Positions 60,803 to 64,000 of a stretch of DNA of 64,000 nucleotides are shown one piece after another. Both the position numbers and the translations under genes were made by a program. Numbering within the stretch: the first letter of the stretch is position 1; every line of letters begins with the position of its first letter. Origin of the DNA: Gammaproteobacteria bacterium (lineage in GTDB: Bacteria; Pseudomonadota; Gammaproteobacteria; GRL18); assembly GCA_016744995.1 (NCBI GenBank), contig JADGDG010000006.1, positions 62,001 to 126,000 on the forward strand, in the 5' to 3' direction. The notes under the pieces are model-generated. The model was not told where the DNA came from, searched no databases, and worked only from the letters and a program-made list of their open reading frames with translations.

Positions 60803-61168
60803 CTACTTAACAATTACTTTTCCTTGAGCAGTTTTTGGAAAAAATTCACCAAAAAAAGGGTAAACACCACTGGGTAATGGGCCAATAAAGATGACACCTT
60901 TACGTTGGCCCACAATAACTTTTTCCCGATTAAGTTCATAACTTTCAAATTCTTCATCCGTTTCATCTTTATTATGAATAATAAGCTTCACCTTAGTTTC
61001 TTTCGGAATTATGATCTCAGAGGGGATGAACAAGTGATTCCGGATCTCTATATGGATGATCGGAGTGCCTGCATAAACTTGAACCGGAATGAGTAAAACA
61101 AAGACAGTGATAAAAATTATTATTTGGAATCTAAAAAAATGACAGACATGATTTATAAAATAATTCAT
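60803..61168 (-). CDS. Cupredoxin-like periplasmic protein of the FTR1 operon
   Basis: 121 residues. A long hydrophobic N-terminus (~1-32, cleaved or anchored near VYAGT) is followed by a cupredoxin-like fold. In relatives the copper site is a YxFxCDxH segment near the end; here it reads VYPFFGEFFPKTAQG, so cysteine and histidine are replaced by glycine and phenylalanine. Acidic residues (DETDEEFESYELN) may bind iron instead, as in EfeO-type domains. Its ATG overlaps the histidine kinase stop by 4 bp. Confidence 0.75.
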   Translation of the reverse strand: MNYFINHVCHFFRFQIIIFITVFVLLIPVQVYAGTPIIHIEIRNHLFIPSEIIIPKETKVKLIIHNKDETDEEFESYELNREKVIVGQRKGVIFIGPLPSGVYPFFGEFFPKTAQGKVIVK

Positions 61169-62529
61169 GATAGATCTTCTTTGGAAAAAACAACTCTAAC
61201 CATTAAACCTGTTTTAAAACTGGATTGACCCAGGAATATTTCAGCATGATGAAGTTCAACAATTTGTTTAACAATAGCAAGCCCCAGACCACAACCAATA
61301 GTATTCGATGTATGACAATCACCATCGAGTCGATAAAATCGATCAAATAATCGTTCATACTTATCGACTGGAATACCTGATCCAGAATCTTCAATCTGAA
61401 AAATAATATCACCAACATTGCAATAAACCTTAATCAATACTTCACCGGATTCAGGTGTATATTTACAGGCATTGCTAATAAGGTTCTGAACAAGCAGTTC
61501 AAGGGAAAATTTATCACCATTGATAGTATTAGAATCACCTTCCAAAGAAATTTGCAGGTTTTTTTGAGCAAAATGTTTATATTCACTGGCAATAACTTCC
61601 TGTGCCAGCGAATAAAGATCAATCGTTGAAAAACGACTCATATATTGTTCTGTTGACGTTCGGTTCAGGTTTAAAATTTGTTCGATAAGATGCCCCATGC
61701 GATCAACTGATGATCTTAATTGTATAAAACTCTGCTCATCTTCAGAAATTAAATGTGATAGATTATGCAGATGTATTTTTATTGCACTAATAGGTGTTCG
61801 TAATTCATGAGCTGCATCTGAACTAAAACGTTTCTCTCTAAGGAAAGAAGCTTTAAGACGTTCAAATAAATCATTAGTCGAGTTGACAACCTGTATCAAT
61901 TCAACGGGTTGGTTTTCAATAGATAAAGCTGTCAGATCATCGGCTCTTTTATCACCCAGTTCTTGGGCAAGGTTTCTTAGTGGTGAAAGACCATAAGTAA
62001 TAATAGTCCAGATAAGGAGTCCAAGAAATGGCAGCATAATGACCACAGGAATAATTGTTTCTAAAACAATATTTTCTGCTAACACATAGCGGATATCAAT
62101 TCTCTCAGCAGTTAATATCCAAATATTTGTTTTTTTATTATATTGACTATAAGTACGCCATCGATGATTAAGAAAGTTTTTATAGTGAAAGCCTGATTCA
62201 AAATGTGCAATTGCATCTTGAGGTGCATTAATTGAAGTTAATAATATCTTCTCATTTTTCCAGATCTGAAAGGCAAAATATTGCTCACTTTGCTGGCTCT
62301 CTTTTATCTGATCAAATTTGGCAATATCAGATATCCTGGTTTCAGGAGGCCTGACTGAGTAAGAAATTGCAAGTAAATTTGCTTTATCAACAAGTTCAGT
62401 ATCAAATAATTCTTCAGCGCTGGCCATACTGTCATTATAACCATTTAAAGCAGCAAGAAATGCCATAATGGTTATGGTTGATAAAATGACAATGCTTAAA
62501 AAAAAACGAATTGATTTCATATTCTTCAT
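61165..62529 (-). CDS. Histidine kinase of the iron-uptake operon (QseC/PmrB-like)
   Basis: 454 residues. Membrane helices at ~5-28 and ~165-192 bracket a periplasmic sensor (~30-164). After a HAMP segment come the dimerisation helix with the phospho-accepting histidine (FSSDAAHELRTPIS, H ~241) and the ATPase domain with NLISNACKYTP, DSGSGIP and GCGLGLAIV. Class is QseC/PmrB-like. It lies 157 bp after the response regulator gene and overlaps the cupredoxin gene by 4 bp, so it very likely responds to a metal or a related envelope signal. The ligand is not known. Confidence 0.9.
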   Translation of the reverse strand: MKNMKSIRFFLSIVILSTITIMAFLAALNGYNDSMASAEELFDTELVDKANLLAISYSVRPPETRISDIAKFDQIKESQQSEQYFAFQIWKNEKILLTSINAPQDAIAHFESGFHYKNFLNHRWRTYSQYNKKTNIWILTAERIDIRYVLAENIVLETIIPVVIMLPFLGLLIWTIITYGLSPLRNLAQELGDKRADDLTALSIENQPVELIQVVNSTNDLFERLKASFLREKRFSSDAAHELRTPISAIKIHLHNLSHLISEDEQSFIQLRSSVDRMGHLIEQILNLNRTSTEQYMSRFSTIDLYSLAQEVIASEYKHFAQKNLQISLEGDSNTINGDKFSLELLVQNLISNACKYTPESGEVLIKVYCNVGDIIFQIEDSGSGIPVDKYERLFDRFYRLDGDCHTSNTIGCGLGLAIVKQIVELHHAEIFLGQSSFKTGLMVRVVFSKEDLS

Positions 62530-62574
62530 TAAATCTTATTCTAAATAACCATTCCTAAATAGTACGCTCAGAGT

Positions 62575-62638
62575 ATCAGCTTCTATAGTTTATGATTGTG
62601 TGATTTGACGAAGTCCGAGCACAATCATAGAAACTGAT
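62575..62638. other. Hairpin between response regulator and kinase genes
   Basis: ATGATTGTG (62592-62600) pairs with CACAATCAT (62620-62628), and ATCAG/CTGAT (62575-62579, 62634-62638) close the structure outside. It could tune expression of the kinase and downstream genes relative to the regulator. Confidence 0.5.
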
Positions 62639-62686
62639 GCGGTCTCTCGGCAAATAATGTTCACCGTATAGAAGCAGTTATTTAGG

Positions 62687-63346
62687 CTATTTGTTAATAG
62701 TATAACCCACTCCACGTATAGTTTTAATGAAATCACTACTGATTTTTTTTCGTAAATGATGAATATGAACTTCAAGAGTATTGCTGCTGACTTCTTCACC
62801 CCAATTATAAAGCTGAGACTCCAACTTATCCCGGGTTTGCACTCTACCCGCATTTTGCATAAGAGCCTTAAGAAGCATGTACTCACTCTTAGAAAAAATA
62901 GTTTCCTGTGCATTAACCTTAACCTGCATATTTTTGGTATTCAAGGAAACAGGCTCTATAACAATTTCATTTGATTCTATAGTAGTACTGATACGACGCT
63001 CTAACACTCTGATACGTGCTAACAGCTCAGGTATTTCAAAGGGCTTTGCAAGATAGTCATCTGCACCGCAATCAAGACCAAAAACAGTATCCTCGACAGA
63101 ATTTCTTGCCGTGAGGATCAGAATAGGTATTAAGTTTTTAGAACTTCTAATTGATTTGATCACATTAGTGCCATCGATATCAGGAAGCCCAAGATCAAGT
63201 AGCACTATATCAGGGGGGAAGGTCTCAACGACATGCAGTGCATCTTTTCCATTTGTAACATGATTGATAATCATCCCTTCACGAGTTAATGCCTGCTGTA
63301 AGCCATAAGCTAGAGAGGCATCATCTTCAACAAGTAATATTTGCAT
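62687..63346 (-). CDS. OmpR-family response regulator (QseB/PmrA-like)
   Basis: 219 residues. Receiver domain (~1-115): acidic pair at ~8-9, phospho-acceptor D51 in LLDLGLPDIDG, and the lysine in AKPFEIPEL. A C-terminal winged helix (~125-219) binds DNA: NAGRVQTRDKLESQLYNWG and HIHHLRKKIS are the recognition region. First of the iron-uptake operon (regulator, kinase, cupredoxin, FTR1, barrel). It starts 32 bp after the SDR gene stop. Confidence 0.93.
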   Translation of the reverse strand: MQILLVEDDASLAYGLQQALTREGMIINHVTNGKDALHVVETFPPDIVLLDLGLPDIDGTNVIKSIRSSKNLIPILILTARNSVEDTVFGLDCGADDYLAKPFEIPELLARIRVLERRISTTIESNEIVIEPVSLNTKNMQVKVNAQETIFSKSEYMLLKALMQNAGRVQTRDKLESQLYNWGEEVSSNTLEVHIHHLRKKISSDFIKTIRGVGYTINK

Positions 63347-63378
63347 TAATAACTAGCCTTTTTGATAGCAATGAAGTC

Positions 63379-64000
63379 TTATTCAATAAATTTTTGAGCA
63401 ATTTTATTTTGCGAGCGTGTCGCTATATCAACAATACCTGGAAGAATTGCATTAATTCGGACAAATAATGATTCAGGAAATCCAAGATATTTTTCTTTAT
63501 GATCTTTAATAATTGAATCAACAATCCATGTTGCCACAAGTTCAGGTTGATCCATATTCATTTTTACTTGTTTGGCCATATTATAAACAGCACTTGAATT
63601 GAGAGAGGTTTTTACAGCTCTGGGTGCTATATAGGATACCTTAACACATGTTTCAGCTAATTCTCTACGCAAGGCTTGTGAAAAACCACGCAGAGCAAAT
63701 TTACTGCTTGAATAAGAAGTAAACCAGGCAAAACCTATGGAACCAAATATTGAGCCAATATTAACAATATGGCCTTTTTTTTGAGAAATCATATAGGGAA
63801 GTACTTTTTTGCATAACAACATAGGTGCTATAACATTAGTCTCAAAAACAGCTTCAATTCTTTCATCCGTTTGATTCATAAATGAGCTAAAATCCATAAT
63901 TCCTGCGGCGTTAATCAACAGATCATAGCCATAGAAATTTTTTTCCATTTTATCAATAATCATTTGTCGACCTGTTTTATTGGTAATATCGACACAAATT
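63379..64000 (-). CDS. Short-chain dehydrogenase/reductase, 5' end outside window
   Basis: The frame is open past base 64000, so the N-terminal cofactor-binding part is missing; the ATG at 63963 is internal. Marks of the family: NAAG (NNAG motif), NIGSIFG with the catalytic serine region, and SYSSSKFAL with the YxxxK pair. It is a classical SDR of about 260 residues when complete. Substrate cannot be told. It ends 32 bp before the response regulator on the same strand and could be the first gene of that operon. Confidence 0.85.
   Translation of the reverse strand, partial: ICVDITNKTGRQMIIDKMEKNFYGYDLLINAAGIMDFSSFMNQTDERIEAVFETNVIAPMLLCKKVLPYMISQKKGHIVNIGSIFGSIGFAWFTSYSSSKFALRGFSQALRRELAETCVKVSYIAPRAVKTSLNSSAVYNMAKQVKMNMDQPELVATWIVDSIIKDHKEKYLGFPESLFVRINAILPGIVDIATRSQNKIAQKFIE

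Overview
The window is about 38-40% GC by eye, densely coded, and reads as one continuous stretch of gammaproteobacterial chromosome. The asd-leuBDC-fimV-truA neighbourhood, the ilvB-ilvH-ilvC / pssA-leuA block, sdhCDAB-sdhE-ygfX, an RF2 gene with the programmed frameshift, and FimV itself all fit Gammaproteobacteria. A [NiFe]-hydrogenase small subunit, CysZ/CysM and several signalling proteins suggest a free-living, possibly chemolithotrophic or microaerobic member; the genus cannot be fixed from this sequence. No tRNA, rRNA, CRISPR array or prophage was seen.

Layout. 1-2.7 kb (+): end of an FGGY sugar kinase, cysZ, a membrane diguanylate cyclase. 2.7-11.8 kb (-): leuC, leuD, leuB, asd, fimV, an EcfT/CbiQ-like membrane protein, truA. 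11.8-12.6 kb: a repeat-rich insertion between leuC and a divergent LysR regulator. 13.6-17.6 kb (-): cysM, a YdbH-like AsmA-family protein and a DUF1318 lipoprotein. 17.7-18.6 kb (+): a stand-alone Hpt protein and a DUF3135 protein. 18.7-23.3 kb (-): a small membrane protein, DAHP synthase, a periplasmic rhodanese followed by a broken PEP-CTERM tail, a DUF2892 protein, an APH/AAA kinase fusion. 23.6-38.9 kb: prfC, a hypothetical (+), then (-) rimI, a uracil-DNA glycosylase-like gene, leuA, pssA, ilvC, ilvH, ilvB, a 2-Cys peroxiredoxin, a MITE-like element, tex, and a response regulator with a C-terminal membrane anchor. 39.4-44.9 kb: a DinG-like helicase (+), an LplT-like transporter (-), then (+) a hydrogenase small subunit fused to a c-type cytochrome domain and an EF-hand protein. 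44.9-49.3 kb (-): the succinate dehydrogenase operon with assembly factor. 49.5-59 kb: ygfZ and an HDOD protein (+), lysS and prfB (-), a CheZ-like protein (+), then serS, recJ, DUF190 and crcB (-). 59.2-64 kb (-): an SDR, a two-component system, a cupredoxin-like protein, an FTR1 iron permease and an outer-membrane barrel candidate, apparently one iron-uptake operon.

How the genes work together. Branched-chain amino acid synthesis is nearly complete here (leuA, leuBCD, ilvBHC) in two clusters. asd, the DAHP synthase gene and cysM/cysZ add aspartate-family, aromatic and cysteine steps. Respiration is represented by complex II and an orphan hydrogenase subunit with a plausible FNR-type box upstream. 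Envelope functions (YdbH-like bridge, LplT, PssA, FimV) are spread along the window.

Points most worth a second look: (1) the orphan hydrogenase small subunit carrying its own haem-binding domain, with no large subunit nearby; (2) the nested inverted-repeat insertion at 11980-12592 that separates a LysR operator from its regulator gene; (3) the TCS-cupredoxin-FTR1-barrel operon, whose cupredoxin lacks copper ligands; (4) the broken PEP-CTERM tail behind a rhodanese; (5) a MITE-like element at 35237-35440 whose terminal motif also brackets cysZ.
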